From: Natrinema sp. CBA1119
GTDB taxonomy: Archaea > Halobacteriota > Halobacteria > Halobacteriales > Natrialbaceae
Direction: 5' to 3'
DNA: 64,000 nucleotides
NCBI RefSeq assembly: GCF_002572525.1
Contig: NZ_PDBS01000001.1
Coordinates: 620,001 to 684,000, forward strand
The position numbers and the translations under genes were made by a program. Below, one piece after another: positions 16,289 through 24,400 of the stretch. The notes below the pieces were generated by a model. The model was given only the letters and a program-made list of their open reading frames with translations. It was not told the DNA's origin and did not search any database. Position 1 is the stretch's first letter. Every line of letters starts with the position of its first letter.

Positions 16289-17097
16289 GTGGTGTTCCCT
16301 CCGGTATCGCGTCGTTCGTCGCGTTCGTCACCTTCGTCGTGTTCGTCGCGTTCGTCGCGTTCGTCGTGCCAGTTCGCGGCCGCCTCCCGATACAGCGCCT
16401 CGAGCTCCTCGGGTCCGGCAGCGGCGATTTCGGCGGCGGCGTCGGCGACGGCATCCGCGCCGTCGAACGTGTCCTGAATATCGGCGTAGACACGCGGCGT
16501 GCCCGCGGTCATCTGGCGGGCGAGTCGCCGCAACTCCTCGTAGATCGGCGTTTCGAACCCGTCGGGGACCGACTCCGCCACGAGGGCGAAAGAGAGAACC
16601 GCGGCGTGGGTCGCCGCCTGGACGGTTTCCATAGCCTCGTCGTGTTCCACGGCCGTCGTCTCGAGCAGTTCGTTCCCCCGTTGTTCGAGGGCCGTAAGTA
16701 GCTCGTCGGTTACCGGCCCCGAGCGAGCCCGGACGACGGCGATCGAGCCGGGTGCCCGCTCGGGTGCGAACAGCGGGTGCAGGCTCACGCGTTCCAGCTC
16801 CGGAGCGTGACGTTCCATCGCCGTGATCGCGGGCTCCATCACACCCGACACATCGACGATCGCTCGCTCGGCGCGGTCGGCCTGCGCGGCGATCGCATCG
16901 GTCACGTAGGCCATCGGCACCGCGAGACAGACGACGTCGAACGTCGTCTCCCCCTCGAGGTCGGTGACATCCCCTCCGACCGTCTCGGCCGCGGTCGCCG
17001 CCGCGTCTCGGTCGAGATCGGCGAACGTGACCCGGGCGTCGATCCCGTCCCCGAACCACGTCCCCATCGACCCCGCGCCGACGATCAGTACGTCCAT
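16285..17097 (-). CDS. tyrA: Prephenate dehydrogenase
   Basis: TyrA converts prephenate to 4-hydroxyphenylpyruvate with NAD(P)+ in tyrosine synthesis. The 270-residue protein starts MDVLIVGAGSMGTWFG, a Rossmann GxGxxG. It continues with CLAVPMAYVTDAI, VDVSGVMEPAI and VSLHPLFAPERAPG, where the HPLF.P motif is a family hallmark. The last 30 residues are a DE-R/H/G tripeptide repeat (DERDERDEHDEGDERDERRD), encoded by a 9-bp microsatellite at about 16309-16368; this tail is unlikely to be part of the fold. The gene is upstream of, and overlaps by 4 bp, the methyltransferase gene. The region 17098-17303 separates it from a divergent oxidoreductase. Confidence 0.9.
   Translation of the reverse strand: MDVLIVGAGSMGTWFGDGIDARVTFADLDRDAAATAAETVGGDVTDLEGETTFDVVCLAVPMAYVTDAIAAQADRAERAIVDVSGVMEPAITAMERHAPELERVSLHPLFAPERAPGSIAVVRARSGPVTDELLTALEQRGNELLETTAVEHDEAMETVQAATHAAVLSFALVAESVPDGFETPIYEELRRLARQMTAGTPRVYADIQDTFDGADAVADAAAEIAAAGPEELEALYREAAANWHDERDERDEHDEGDERDERRDTGGNTT
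16309..16368 (-). repeat. 9-bp microsatellite (gcgttcgtc) inside the tyrA 3' end
   Basis: Six to seven near-copies of GCGTTCGTC lie head to tail on the plus strand, two with changes (ACCTTCGTC, GTGTTCGTC). Each adds one DER, DEH or DEG tripeptide to the TyrA tail. Unit gain or loss keeps the frame. Confidence 0.85.
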
Positions 17098-17303
17098 CGC
17101 CCGCCCCTACCTGCCGACGTTGCAAAAGCCGTTCGATCCGACGGTTCGCGTGACCGTTCGATCGCTCGAGACGAGGCGGTAACTTCCACACGTCGGCCGA
17201 CATCGATGACCGGCGAGCGGCGTGGTCGACGGGCCGTCGAGCGTTCGGACCACCGCAGTTTGGGCCGGATTACTTGATCCCTCGAGACCGAACTGCGAGC
17301 GTG

Positions 17304-18356
17304 ATGCAAATCGGGATCGTCGGTGCCGGGGCAGCCGCCGCGGCCGCGGCCCACACCATCGACGGAACGCCGACCGAGACGGAGATTACGGTCCTCGAGA
17401 AGTCCCGCGGACTCGGCGGGCGGGCTGCGACGAGGCGTCGCGACGACGTCGTCTACGAGTACGGCGCGAACTACGTTACCTCGGACGATGAGCGGGTGGT
17501 CGAACTACTGACGGAGACGCTCGATACCGAGGGACTGGTGGACGTGACCGACCCGATCTGGACGTTCGGTCGCGCGGGGACGGTATCACCGGGAGACGAC
17601 CGCGACGATCACAAGTGGACCTACCGACAGGGGCTGACCCAGATCGCGAAGCGACTCTTCGCCCGCACCGACGCGAGCGTCCACCGGGAGACGCGAGTGG
17701 AAACGCTGATTCGTGAACCCGACGGCGGGGACGAGAGCTGGTGGCTCGAGGACGCGTCCGGAGCCCGCTGGGGTCCCTTCGACGCCGTGCTCCTGAATCC
17801 GCCGGCACCCCAGACGGCCGACCTACTGCGGTCGGCCGACTGGGCCGGTGACACCGACGTGTTGGAATCGCTCGCAGACGCCGTCGACGCGGTCCCCTTC
17901 CGGACGATCTGGACCGGGATCTTCCACTATCCGTTCGAACTCGAGCGCCCCTACTACGCGCTGGTCAACACGGACAAGGCCCACGAGATCGGGTGGGTCG
18001 CCCGCGAGGAGTGCAAACCCGGCCACGTCCCCGACGGCGAGTCGGTGCTGATCGTTCAGGCTAACCACGAGTGGTCGGTCGACCGCTACGACGAACGCCC
18101 AGCGGAGAACTGCGAGCGACTCGCGGCGATGACCGCTGACCTCGTCGGGGACGATCGCCTGTGCGAACCCGACTGGACCGACTTTCAGGGATGGCGGAAC
18201 GCGCTCCCGGAGGCCGGCGTCCCCGGCGAAGCGCTGGACCGCGCCGAGCGCGAGGGGCTGTACTGTCTCGGCGACTGGGTCGCCGGCGAGGCCCGACTCC
18301 ACGCGGCGCTTCGCAATGGGCTCGCGGTCGGCGATCGAGTCGCCGACGCCGGGTGA
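17304..18356 (+). CDS. NAD(P)/FAD-dependent amine-oxidase/renalase-like oxidoreductase
   Basis: This 350-residue flavoprotein starts MQIGIVGAGAAAAAAA, where the dinucleotide-binding GxGxxA is followed by EKSRGLGGRAATRR, the FAD-ribose motif of the renalase/protoporphyrinogen-oxidase-like group. YEYGANYVTSDD and the C-terminal YCLGDWVAGEARLHAALRNG (second FAD contact) complete the pattern. The substrate is unknown. The ATG at 17304 was chosen because the Rossmann strand starts directly after it; a GTG lies 3 bp upstream. It is convergent with trkA, with only 9 bp between the stop codons. The divergent neighbour is tyrA. Confidence 0.85.
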   Translation: MQIGIVGAGAAAAAAAHTIDGTPTETEITVLEKSRGLGGRAATRRRDDVVYEYGANYVTSDDERVVELLTETLDTEGLVDVTDPIWTFGRAGTVSPGDDRDDHKWTYRQGLTQIAKRLFARTDASVHRETRVETLIREPDGGDESWWLEDASGARWGPFDAVLLNPPAPQTADLLRSADWAGDTDVLESLADAVDAVPFRTIWTGIFHYPFELERPYYALVNTDKAHEIGWVAREECKPGHVPDGESVLIVQANHEWSVDRYDERPAENCERLAAMTADLVGDDRLCEPDWTDFQGWRNALPEAGVPGEALDRAEREGLYCLGDWVAGEARLHAALRNGLAVGDRVADAG

Positions 18357-18365
18357 GACGGGCGG

Positions 18366-19703
18366 TTACAGGGCCGAAGTGGCCTCGTTCAGTACCGCAG
18401 TATCGACGAAGACGACCACGTGATCGCCGCTCTCGACTCTGGTCTCCCCCCGCGGGGTAATCAACTCCCCGTCGCGGGTGATCGCCCCGATGACGATCCC
18501 GTCGGGGAGGCCGGCCATCGCGTCGCGGATCCGCGCTCCGGCGAGCACGCTCTCGGAACCGACCTCGATCTCGAGGACCTCGGCGCGGTCGGACTCGAGC
18601 ATGGCGACGTTCTCGGTCTGTCGCTTGCGGGTAAAGCGGGTGATTTCCTCGGCGGTGACGAGCCGCGGGTTGACCCCGACGTCGATACCAACGGTCTCGA
18701 AGAGGTCGACGTACTCGCCGGCCTCGACGATGCCGATGGTTCGCTCGACGCCGATCCGTTTCGCGAGCAGTGAGATCAGCAGGTTCCTCTCGTCGCCCTC
18801 GACCGCAGCAACGACGATGTCGGACTCATCGACGTGTTCGCGGACGAGGAAGTCGATGTCCGTCGCGTCGCTTTGCAGTACCAGCGTCCTCGGCAGTTTC
18901 TCGGCCAGCTCCCGTGCCCGTTCGGGATCCCGTTCGACGAGCCGCGGCTCGAGCCCTTCGGCCTCGAAGAGCCGCGCCGTCTGGTAGCCGATCTCGGTGC
19001 CGCCGACGATAACGATCTCTTCGGCGTCCTCGAGGCCCGGTTCCGGCGTCAGGGTGCCCGCAAACTCGCGGACGTTCTCAACGGAACCGATGACGACGGC
19101 GGCGTCGCCAGCCTCGATGACCGTCTCACCGTGTGGGACGATGATGTCGTCGTCGCGCAACAGCGCCGCGAAGGTCAGCGACTCGAAGCGGTCGGCCTCG
19201 GAGACCGTCTCACCGGCAATCGGACTGTCTGGACCGACTTCGAACTCCGCCATCTGGACGAGGCCGTCGGCGAACGTCTCCACGTCATGAGCGCCAGGCA
19301 AGCCGGCGATCCGGACGATCGTCTCTGCGGTCTGGAGATCCGTACAAACCATGAAATCGACGCCGAACGCCCCCATGGATTGCTCCCACGTCCGCAACAG
19401 ATTCGTCTTCGTGACGCGAGCGATCGTGAACGGCTCGGCGACGGCCTTCGCCGCCCCACAGATGACGATGTTCGTTTCGTCGATGTCGGTGCTCGCGATG
19501 ACCAGACCTGCCTCCTCGATGCCGGCCTCCTCGAGCGTCCCGATGGCGGTCCCGTCGCCCTGGATCGCCAGCACATCGTGAGAGTAGGTGACCGACTCGA
19601 CCCGATCGGGATCCGTGTCGACCACGACGACATCGTGCTCGTCGTCGAGGCTGGCAGCGATGTTCGAGCCGACTTGGCCCGCACCGACGATGATCACTCG
19701 CAC
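18366..19703 (-). CDS. trkA: Trk K+ transport NAD-binding regulatory protein
   Basis: TrkA is the cytoplasmic RCK subunit that gates the TrkH-type potassium channel in response to NAD(H)/nucleotides. The 445-residue protein has two tandem RCK-N/RCK-C units. The first begins MRVIIVGAGQVGSNIAASL, with VVVVDTDPDRV as the adenine-ribose acid. The second Rossmann begins EEIVIVGGTEIGYQTARLF. Each is followed by a TrkA-C domain; the last one contains DGELITPRGETRVESGDHVVVF. No trkH lies in the window, so the membrane partner is encoded elsewhere. Potassium uptake is central to the salt-in strategy of haloarchaea. Confidence 0.93.
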   Translation of the reverse strand: MRVIIVGAGQVGSNIAASLDDEHDVVVVDTDPDRVESVTYSHDVLAIQGDGTAIGTLEEAGIEEAGLVIASTDIDETNIVICGAAKAVAEPFTIARVTKTNLLRTWEQSMGAFGVDFMVCTDLQTAETIVRIAGLPGAHDVETFADGLVQMAEFEVGPDSPIAGETVSEADRFESLTFAALLRDDDIIVPHGETVIEAGDAAVVIGSVENVREFAGTLTPEPGLEDAEEIVIVGGTEIGYQTARLFEAEGLEPRLVERDPERARELAEKLPRTLVLQSDATDIDFLVREHVDESDIVVAAVEGDERNLLISLLAKRIGVERTIGIVEAGEYVDLFETVGIDVGVNPRLVTAEEITRFTRKRQTENVAMLESDRAEVLEIEVGSESVLAGARIRDAMAGLPDGIVIGAITRDGELITPRGETRVESGDHVVVFVDTAVLNEATSAL

Positions 19704-20177
19704 CGGCGGACCACCCGCGAGGGTCGCGGACGCGACCTGACGCTCCCGCTACTCATATCACTTGTGTCGTCACCGAGCAGTAAGTGGGTTTGGCATGAGT
19801 AAGGCAGGGGTGTCGTTAGCGGGTCCTCGAGCGAATGAGCCCGACGTAGCGGATTGGACGGTACGGACCAAGGAATGACCGCTTCGGGATCGGAAAGAGT
19901 GCATCCGCGAGCGACCAACGGGAGCGCGCCCTTTGTAGCGTAGATTTTTGCGGCTTACGAGGGACGAGAGGCGTCCCTCGAGCCGTCCGAGCGGGCCGAA
20001 GGCCCGCGAGCAGAGAGCGGTTCCGAGCGAAGTCGTTCGAAAGACGTAAAGCGTCTTTCGTGCCCTTCAAAAGAGCGCTTGCGCTCTTTTGGACCTCGCC
20101 GAGCGAAGCTCGGCTCAGTGACAAGAGACCTTCGGTCTCTCGAACTACGAGGAATCCCGAGGCGCAAAAAGGTACGT
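19704..20177. other. Intergenic region with stem-loop array
   Basis: A 474-bp spacer between two minus-strand genes. Its right half (19958-20140) is packed with perfect inverted repeats, described separately. The left part (19704-19957) includes the trkA upstream region, with tcatatcac near 19755 as a weak TATA candidate. A 102-residue minus-strand frame crosses the array but is Arg/Ser-rich and driven by the palindromes, so no gene is called. Confidence 0.6.
19958..20140. repeat. Array of consecutive perfect stem-loops
   Basis: Perfect inverted repeats in order: 9-bp arms CGAGGGACG/CGTCCCTCG (19958-19980, 5-nt loop); 7-bp GCGGGCC/GGCCCGC with GAA loop (19991-20007); 9-bp CGAAAGACG/CGTCTTTCG (20038-20060, 5-nt loop); 10-bp CAAAAGAGCG/CGCTCTTTTG (20068-20091, 4-nt loop); 7-bp GCCGAGC/GCTCGGC with GAA loop (20098-20114); 7-bp AGAGACC/GGTCTCT with TTC loop (20124-20140). 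A weaker G-U containing stem is at 20024-20039. Most stems differ in sequence from one another, but the spacing is regular. It could act as an RNA structure in the SRPBCC 3' UTR or trkA 5' UTR, as a DNA binding array, or as a repetitive-element scar. Confidence 0.9.
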
Positions 20178-20699
20178 CTACGGCATTTCGTGAACCGTCA
20201 ACTCCACGTCCCGCGGCCGCCCCTCGATGTCCGCGACCAGCCGCTCGACGACGGTCTCGGCCTCGGCGAGCAGTTTGGGTTCCACCGTCCGAACGACCCA
20301 GTCCAGCGAGACGAGCCGCGGTAACGAGATCGCGTTCTCGTCCGCCGAGTGGGGATCGTAGACGGCCTCGAAGTAGATCCGGCTCGCCGTCTCCACGTCC
20401 GTCGGCGCGGATTCGGCCTCCGGTTCAACGCGCCACTCGCCGCGAGCGTCGAGATCGTTGATCAGTTCCCACGCGATCGACTCGGGCGCGGAAATATCGG
20501 TCACCCTCGAGCGGGCGGTGTAGCTGAGCTTCCACCACGCCAGTTTGAGGTCGTAGACGGAGCCGACACCCCCGTCCCCGTTGACGCGAACCTCCTTCAG
20601 GTGGTCCGTGTACCGCGGGTAGTCGGCAAACGACTGTACGTACGGAAACACCTCCTCGGGCGACCGATGGGCGAGCGTACTGAGGAGAATCCTGTCCAC
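20178..20699 (-). CDS. SRPBCC family (START/Bet v1-like, COQ10 type) protein
   Basis: This 173-residue protein has a helix-grip fold. VDRILLSTLAHRSPEEVFPYV and SFADYPRYTDHLKEVRV match the beginning of the polyketide-cyclase/COQ10 family, ESIAWELINDL and EWRVEPE sit mid-domain, and the ending VVERLVADIEGRP matches its C-terminal helix. Such proteins bind hydrophobic ligands such as quinones or lipids. The start is the GTG at 20699: the Pfam-like domain begins right after it, while the longer in-frame opening upstream runs through the M48 gene and is Arg-rich. It lies 53 bp after the M48 protease stop on the same strand, so co-transcription is likely. The ligand is unknown. Confidence 0.8.
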   Translation of the reverse strand: MDRILLSTLAHRSPEEVFPYVQSFADYPRYTDHLKEVRVNGDGGVGSVYDLKLAWWKLSYTARSRVTDISAPESIAWELINDLDARGEWRVEPEAESAPTDVETASRIYFEAVYDPHSADENAISLPRLVSLDWVVRTVEPKLLAEAETVVERLVADIEGRPRDVELTVHEMP

Positions 20700-20752
20700 A
20701 CCCGCCGTACGACGGATCCGAAAGTAAGGATTTCCATCCCACCGATTGCCGC

Positions 20753-21985
20753 TCAATCGCTCGGCGTCGCCCGCACTCCCTCCCCCTCGGAGTCGCCCCG
20801 AAGCGCATCGATTCGGTCGGCGATCGGCGGGTGCTGGGTCGCGAGGCTGTAGAGCAGGCCCGCCTCGCGGCGAGTGTCGTTCGCGTCGGCCAGCGTCTCG
20901 AGGGCCTTGCTGATCGCCTCGCGACCGGCTTCCCGGGCCGCGTACGCGTCCGCACGGAACTCCTGCCAGCGCGCGAGCCCGCCCAGCAAGACGACGTGGT
21001 AAAGCGCGTACAGCGCCATGAACGGCACGAAGAAGCCGACGAAACCATAGCGCTCCTCGAGCCCGCCGAGTCCGAACCGCTGGACGACGAGGATCCAGGC
21101 ACCGAAGACGGCGACCGTCAGCAGGCCGCGCTGCCAGAGGTGGCGGCCGGCGACGTGGCCGAACTCGTGAGCGAGGATCGCGCGCAGTTCGTCGTCGTCG
21201 CACTCCGCGAGCAGGTAGTCGGTCAGGAAGACGTATCGCAGGCCGGGGACCGTGCCCGCGACGAGCGCGTTCGCGGTCTTGGTGGACTCGCCCTCGAGCA
21301 CGAAGAGTCCGCGGGGTCTGTAGCCCAACTCCGTACAGAGCCGTTCGACGCGCTCGCGGCGCTGCCCCTCGAGCGGGACGCGATCCCGAAAAACCACGAT
21401 CAGATACGGCGAGAGACCGAAGCTGGCGAAGACGATCGCACCGAGGGTGGCGACGAGCACGAGGGTCGACGACCCGACGACCGAAATGACCGCGAGGAAG
21501 CCCCCGACCCCGATCATGGCCGAGCCGACGGCGACCGCCATCACGGTGAGCACACCTTTCGCGACCCGCCACATCGATGCCGACGTCTCCCGCAGCGATC
21601 GAACCGCGGGGTAGGTGCCGAGCGCCATCGACACGATCGGGACGGTGACGATTCCGAAGATAACCAGGATGAGGACTGCGAACTCGAGGATCGCGATGCC
21701 GAACAGTTCGACGCCGCCCGTTTCGACGGCGGCAGTCGATCGGTCTATCAGCCCGAGAGTGTAGCCGACCAGAACGGCGACGACCGGCAGTCCGAATCCG
21801 CCGACCTGCTGAACTCGATTGAGTCGGTGCAAGCGGTCTTCGATCGGTTCGTCCATCGCCTCGACGCGGCGGGCGTATGCCCGAAACCCGAGGAACGGCC
21901 CGACTGCGAGGACGAGGACGAATGCGGCACCGACGAGCATAGTCATCAATTCGATATCACGGATCAAAATAGTGTTGGGATTCAT
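20753..21985 (-). CDS. M48 family membrane zinc metalloprotease
   Basis: This 410-residue integral membrane peptidase has hydrophobic segments at about residues 14-36, 62-80, 92-125, 145-200 and 285-335. The zinc motif HEFGH is at 273-277, with the downstream Glu ligand in EFRADAYAA near 345. The catalytic domain starts around 205 (RERVERLCTELGY), and FVLEGESTKTANALVAG is a usual M48 segment. HtpX/Ste24-like enzymes degrade misfolded membrane proteins. The four N-terminal helices before the catalytic domain differ from the classical HtpX plan, so substrate and role are open. It is the first gene of a pair with the SRPBCC gene and is divergent from the repeat element and FAD gene. Confidence 0.9.
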   Translation of the reverse strand: MNPNTILIRDIELMTMLVGAAFVLVLAVGPFLGFRAYARRVEAMDEPIEDRLHRLNRVQQVGGFGLPVVAVLVGYTLGLIDRSTAAVETGGVELFGIAILEFAVLILVIFGIVTVPIVSMALGTYPAVRSLRETSASMWRVAKGVLTVMAVAVGSAMIGVGGFLAVISVVGSSTLVLVATLGAIVFASFGLSPYLIVVFRDRVPLEGQRRERVERLCTELGYRPRGLFVLEGESTKTANALVAGTVPGLRYVFLTDYLLAECDDDELRAILAHEFGHVAGRHLWQRGLLTVAVFGAWILVVQRFGLGGLEERYGFVGFFVPFMALYALYHVVLLGGLARWQEFRADAYAAREAGREAISKALETLADANDTRREAGLLYSLATQHPPIADRIDALRGDSEGEGVRATPSD

Positions 21986-22054
21986 ACACGACTTGGAACC
22001 GTAATCCCTGCTGTGGGTCTGTAGCCAGAATCTGTCGGCGACATCCGCTCAGTA

Positions 22055-22312
22055 GAGGTAATCTACGTATTGCTCCAGACCGGTCACCCGGCAGCGGTGG
22101 CGCGCGCTGGGCCGCGGTGAACTGCGAGGCATGAACGAAGTGAAGGCCTCGATGGTGTGAGCGGTGACCGGAGGGAGCCGCGAACCACTGTGAACCGCGG
22201 CACGGAACTGCGCGAGGGATGAGTGAGCGACAATAGGAGCGAACGAATCGGCTGGGGAGGGCGTGGCGATTCCCTGTTGCCACGGTAGCAGGACGATTCG
22301 TCTCACTCATTC
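22055..22312 (+). repeat. Dispersed structured element, copy A
   Basis: Plus-orientation copy, the longest of four. Conserved blocks in order: gtggcgcgcgctg at 22097; a hairpin with loop gaacgaagtgaa closed by CGAGGC/GCCTCG; gcgcgagggatgagtgagcga; then gaatcggctggggagggcg, with GAATCG pairing CGATTC across the G-rich segment; then gccacggtagcaggac, and a tail cgtctcactc. Compared with the others, the variable arm is enlarged by about 70 bp, including an outer GCCGCGGT/ACCGCGGC stem. It lies in the 419-bp gap between the divergent M48 protease and FAD oxidoreductase genes. Confidence 0.85.
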
Positions 22313-22404
22313 TCGCCAAAATCCACTGCTCCATTCACAACTGCCCGTGCACGAACAGACGGAAGACGGCAACCTTCTATACCCGCGGCCGCCAACGAGC
22401 GAGC

Positions 22405-23187
22405 ATGCGAGACGTCTGTATTGTCGGCGGCGGCGTCGCCGGCCTCGCCGCCTCGATCTTCACCGCACGCGCGGGACTGGATACCCTCGTCATCAGCGAG
22501 GGACCAAGTCCCTCGAGCAGCCGGACGCAGTCCGGCGACGACGGGGGCGAATCGATCCTCGCGCGCAACGCCAGCCTCGAGAACTACCCCGGCTTTCCCG
22601 AGGGCGTCGACGCCCGCAGGTATCTGCGACTGAGCCACGAACAGGCCCGCAACGCGGGCGTCGAGTTCGAACTCGGTCGGGTCACGAGCACGGAACTGGT
22701 CGACGAGACGGACCTCGAGGCCGGCTTCGTCCTCGAGACCGAGGGCGGCGAGCCCCTCGAGGCGCGGCGGGTGATCGCGGCCTCGTGGTCGGACAGCGAG
22801 TATCTCGTCCCGCTCGATGTAGGGCGCATCCAGCGCGGGAGCAAGCATTTCGTCGATACCGACGAGGCCGGCCGGACGGCCGTCGACGGCGTCTACGCCG
22901 CGGGCCGACTCGCAGAAGAGCCCCATCAGGCGATCGTTGCCGCGGGCCACGGCGCGAAGGTCGCCCTCGCCGTGATCCACGATTCGGACGCGAACTTCTA
23001 TCACGACTGGGTCGCGCCGGAGGGATACTTCACCGGCCGCGACCGCGAGGTGCCGCCGGGGTGTGAGGAGATCGGCGACGGGGAACGACTCGAGCGCGAC
23101 GAAACGGCGAGAAATCGTATGCTCGAGGCCTTCGAGGAACCACTCGACGAGGTGCCGACGATGCACCCGAGCGTCGCGGAAGACTAG
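22405..23187 (+). CDS. FAD-dependent oxidoreductase, thioredoxin-reductase-like
   Basis: This 260-residue flavoprotein starts MRDVCIVGGGVAGLAASIF, with the FAD GxGxxG. ASLENYPGFPEGVDAR follows, the segment that contacts flavin in TrxB-like enzymes. The C-terminal FAD motif is VDGVYAAGRLAEEPHQAIVA. The redox CxxC of true thioredoxin reductases is absent, and the NADPH-binding insert is much reduced, so it is not a functional TrxB; the electron partner is unknown. The C-terminal part (DANFYHDWVAPEGYFTGR) looks haloarchaea-specific. The gene is bracketed by copies A and B of the dispersed element in inverted orientation, and stands alone on its strand. Confidence 0.8.
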   Translation: MRDVCIVGGGVAGLAASIFTARAGLDTLVISEGPSPSSSRTQSGDDGGESILARNASLENYPGFPEGVDARRYLRLSHEQARNAGVEFELGRVTSTELVDETDLEAGFVLETEGGEPLEARRVIAASWSDSEYLVPLDVGRIQRGSKHFVDTDEAGRTAVDGVYAAGRLAEEPHQAIVAAGHGAKVALAVIHDSDANFYHDWVAPEGYFTGRDREVPPGCEEIGDGERLERDETARNRMLEAFEEPLDEVPTMHPSVAED

Positions 23188-23293
23188 CAGTAGGTAGTTC
23201 CCGACCGACAGTCGGTGACCAACAACCCGAACGGAAAGTGGCAGTTTTGTTCATTTTTCCCGCGAATGGAACGGTGTATCCGGGCTGAGTCAA

Positions 23294-23485
23294 GTGAGAC
23301 GAAACGTCCTGCTACCGTGGCAACACGGAATCGCCACACCCTCCCCAGCCAATTCGCTCGCTCCTGGCGTCGCTCACTCATCCCTCGCGCAGTGTCATCG
23401 ACCGGCCTCACTCTCGTTCGACCGATCGACAGCGCGCGCCACCGCCCGCCGGTTTACTGGTCTGGAGTGATGCGTTAATCTTCTT
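23294..23485 (-). repeat. Dispersed structured element, copy B
   Basis: Minus-orientation copy. Read on its own strand it has ctccagacc, ggtggcgcgcgctg, then a 10-pair arm (TCGATCGGTC/GGCCGGTCGA with two G-T pairs) around loop gaacgagagtga. It continues with gcgcgagggatgagtgagcga, ggctggggagggtgtggcga flanked by GAATTG/CGATTC, and CCGTG/CACGG around ttgc. It ends with agcaggacgtttcgtctcac. It lies between the end of the FAD gene and the CinA-like gene. Homology may continue a few bases further (gattaacgcat). Confidence 0.85.
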
Positions 23486-23601
23486 CATCAAGCGCCCGCC
23501 ACACGGTCAGTCTGCATAAAAACGCGCTACCAATACGGCTGTGTCAGGGGGAGGAGCACCGGGCCGTATCCTTTTGCCGGCTGCCCGCGTCGAGTCAGTC
23601 G

Positions 23602-24336
23602 ATGGAGGTCGCCATCCTCACCGTCGGCGACGAAGTGCTCGCCGGAGACATCGCGAACGCGAACGCCCAGTGGCTCGCGACCCGGCTGACCGACAGCGGT
23701 GCAACCGTCGATCGGATCTTGACGATCCCGGACGACCGCGAGCGAATCGCGGCGACGCTCGGCAAGTGGACGACCGCCCTCGACGCCGCGATCGTGACCG
23801 GCGGGCTCGGCGGCACCCACGACGACGTCACTGCCGACGCGCTCGCGGATGCCTTCGACCGCGAGCTGACCGTCGACGAGCCCGTCCGCCGGGATGTCCT
23901 CGAGACCGTCGCGGACTACCGGGACCTCGATCCGGAGACGGTCACGGCCGACGATCTGGACTTCGACGTCGACGCCTGGGCGGCGCTGCCCGAGGGCAGT
24001 CGGCCGGTACTCAATCCCGAGGGGCTCTGTCCCGGCTGCGTGCTCGAGAACGTCTACGCGTTCCCGGGCGTGCCCGCGGAGATGCGGGCGCTGTTCGAGC
24101 GCGTCGACGCGGAGTTCAGCGGCGACGCCGTCTCGCGGGTGGCGTACACGCCCCAGCCGGAGGGTTCGATGGCCGCGGCTATCGATGGCGTCCGCGAGCG
24201 GTTCGACGTGACGATCGGCAGCTACCCCGACACGGAGCGGCGAAACCGGCTGAAGGTGACCGGCACCGATCCCGAGACCGTCGACGCGGCGCTCGAGTGG
24301 CTCGCCGAACGAGTCGACCTCGACGTGAGCGAGTGA
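23602..24336 (+). CDS. CinA/MoaB-type molybdopterin-binding domain protein
   Basis: This 244-residue protein consists of the CinA-N/MoCF-biosynthesis domain. It starts MEVAILTVGDEVLAGDIAN, matching the TxGDE motif, and continues with AIVTGGLGGTHDDVT, the conserved GGxGxTxDD loop. VYAFPGVPAEM is the proline-rich segment usual in CinA-N. No C-terminal deamidase domain follows; archaeal members often lack it. In bacteria the domain has nucleotide/ADP-ribose pyrophosphatase activity, and relatives bind molybdopterin; which applies here is unknown. The coaBC gene follows 64 bp downstream with its own TATA candidate. Confidence 0.85.
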   Translation: MEVAILTVGDEVLAGDIANANAQWLATRLTDSGATVDRILTIPDDRERIAATLGKWTTALDAAIVTGGLGGTHDDVTADALADAFDRELTVDEPVRRDVLETVADYRDLDPETVTADDLDFDVDAWAALPEGSRPVLNPEGLCPGCVLENVYAFPGVPAEMRALFERVDAEFSGDAVSRVAYTPQPEGSMAAAIDGVRERFDVTIGSYPDTERRNRLKVTGTDPETVDAALEWLAERVDLDVSE

Positions 24337-24368
24337 GCGAACCCGACCCGCGACGACGCCTCGCTACG

Positions 24369-24378
24369 CTTAACATAC
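24369..24378 (+). promoter_or_regulatory. TATA box candidate for coaBC
   Basis: GCTTAACATA ends 22 nt before the coaBC ATG at 24401, in the correct window for an archaeal TATA box of a leaderless transcript. It implies coaBC can be transcribed independently of the preceding gene. Confidence 0.5.
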
Positions 24379-24400
24379 CCCGAGAGAGACTAGCAGACGA

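Noticed and set aside
19816-20124. 102-residue minus frame through the stem-loop array
   Set aside because: Composition is set by the palindromes, with no domain or start signal; it crosses the hairpins as DNA structure.
20178-21572. 464-residue minus-strand frame ending with the SRPBCC domain
   Set aside because: Only its last 173 residues are protein-like. The upstream part overlaps the M48 protease gene in another frame and is Arg/Gly-rich, so the GTG start at 20699 was used.
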